Source of the DNA: Bradyrhizobium sp. SRL28
GTDB taxonomy: Bacteria > Pseudomonadota > Alphaproteobacteria > Rhizobiales > Xanthobacteraceae
NCBI RefSeq assembly: GCF_018596315.1
Contig: NZ_JAHEAG010000014.1
Coordinates: 110,200 to 174,199 of the forward strand
Direction: 5' to 3'
Length of the DNA: 64,000 nucleotides
Shown here: positions 63,607 to 64,000 of the stretch, in pieces
How the letters are laid out: the number at the start of each line of letters is the position of its first letter
Numbering within the stretch: position 1 is the first letter of the stretch
The notes under the pieces: generated by a model
Seen by the model: the letters and a program-made list of their open reading frames with translations, nothing else
What the model was told of the DNA's origin: nothing
The model's database searches: none
Program-made: the position numbers and the translations under genes

Positions 63607-63850
63607 ATGACCGAGTATCGCCTTTACACTGTTGGAAACGATGGTGACTTCATTGGCTGTAGAACGTTCACGGCCGATAGAGTCGATGATGTCGTAGTAT
63701 GGGCTAAGGCAACAGATTGAAGATCACTCGGTTGAGCTTTGGAGTGGTCCGAGGCTTGTGAGACGGCTTGACCCGGCAGAAAAACGAGCCGCCGAGGCTG
63801 TTACGCACACTATCGAGGCAGGACGTATGGTGCCGAAAAACAAAACATAG
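63607..63850 (+). pseudogene. Small conserved gene broken by a one-base frameshift
   Basis: GGGAGGAGG precedes ATG 63607, and the frame reads MTEYRLYTVGNDGDFIGCRT then FTADRVDDVVVWAKATD and a stop at 63718. If one G of CTAAGGCAAC near 63706-63709 is removed, the frame continues AKQQIEDHSVELWSGPRLVR, RLDPAEKRAAEAVTHTIEA and GRMVPKNKT to a TAG at 63848. The joined product matches a small hypothetical family that I know from Bradyrhizobium (YRLYTVGNDG...VELW). Mutation or sequencing error is possible. Confidence 0.75.
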
Positions 63851-64000
63851 CTTAGCTTTTTGATTCTGGCGCTTCTCAGGATCGCGGCGCACATTTCGTC
63901 ATCACCGTTCGGTACGTGGCTTTCATCGGTGATGAGAACACCAGTCGCGCTCCCGCCAACCTCGAATGGATGGAGCAGCGCATGCCAAAGCGTCGCAGTT
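63851..64000. other. Window end, nothing assigned
   Basis: A plus-strand frame from about 63917 (GTG GCT TTC ATC) runs off the end, but no family is recognised and no ribosome site is clear. Confidence 0.3.

Overview
The window looks like chromosome from a Bradyrhizobium-type alphaproteobacterium (order Rhizobiales). The base composition is GC-rich. Housekeeping genes have alphaproteobacterial features: a CarB with an insertion in its first ATP-grasp half, an RpoD with an Ala/Pro-rich insertion, an RpoH with the QKKLFFNLR box, and DnaG without zinc-finger ligands. Intergenic regions are packed with palindromic repeats of the kind common in Bradyrhizobium. The assignment rests on recognition of these features, not on a database search.

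Layout. 1-6.6 kb: end of an Lrp/AsnC regulator, a DoxX membrane protein, greA, carB, an aberrant tRNA-Cys-like gene and a methyltransferase. 6.7-15.7 kb: Dps, then an envelope cluster with an outer-membrane transporter-like protein, an HlyD-type membrane fusion protein, two DUF1254/DUF1214 paralogues, and a decayed second HlyD copy. 15.7-24 kb: cupin, carA, yqeY, folE, a Rieske-FAD reductase, an acyl-CoA synthetase, a MarR regulator, an NTF2-like protein and a membrane protein. 24-34 kb: a hybrid histidine kinase, a Fic toxin with its small antitoxin, an ArsR/SRPBCC pair, LysE, a truncated DUF3592 gene, an N-formylglutamate amidohydrolase divergent from two transglutaminase-like genes, a gamma-glutamylcyclotransferase and a chlorite-dismutase-family protein. 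34-39 kb: dnaG and rpoD. 39-53 kb: DUF817, a GH79-like hydrolase, an OmpA protein, two tandem lytic transglycosylases, an SDR, a receiver protein, a second LysE, a 22-residue Lys-rich peptide, a diguanylate cyclase, an N-acetylmuramoyl-L-alanine amidase, rpoH, an RluD-type pseudouridine synthase, DUF6476 and tRNA-Glu.

From 53 kb to the end the sequence is accessory and partly decayed. An integrase and small excisionase-like gene abut tRNA-Glu(CUC). They are followed by an unknown gene with operator-like direct repeats, 3' ends of two other tRNAs, a C-terminal scrap of an SMC-like ATPase, and a chimeric frame joining a PAS/LOV start to a potassium-channel end. Intact genes here are bfd-bfr (iron storage), a class III adenylate cyclase flanked by long direct repeats, and an acetamidase translationally coupled to a Tat-signal TAXI-like binding protein. 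A NicO-type metal exporter and a small conserved gene are broken by frameshifts.

Points I would look at first: the 76-nt tRNA-Cys-like gene with encoded CCA upstream of carB, and the strong terminator placed directly in the carB leader; the integration hot spot with remnants of three tRNAs; the HlyD pseudogene in which N- and C-termini are joined; the 22-residue Lys-rich peptide gene with its own hairpins; and the Tat/TAXI protein with a His-rich tail.
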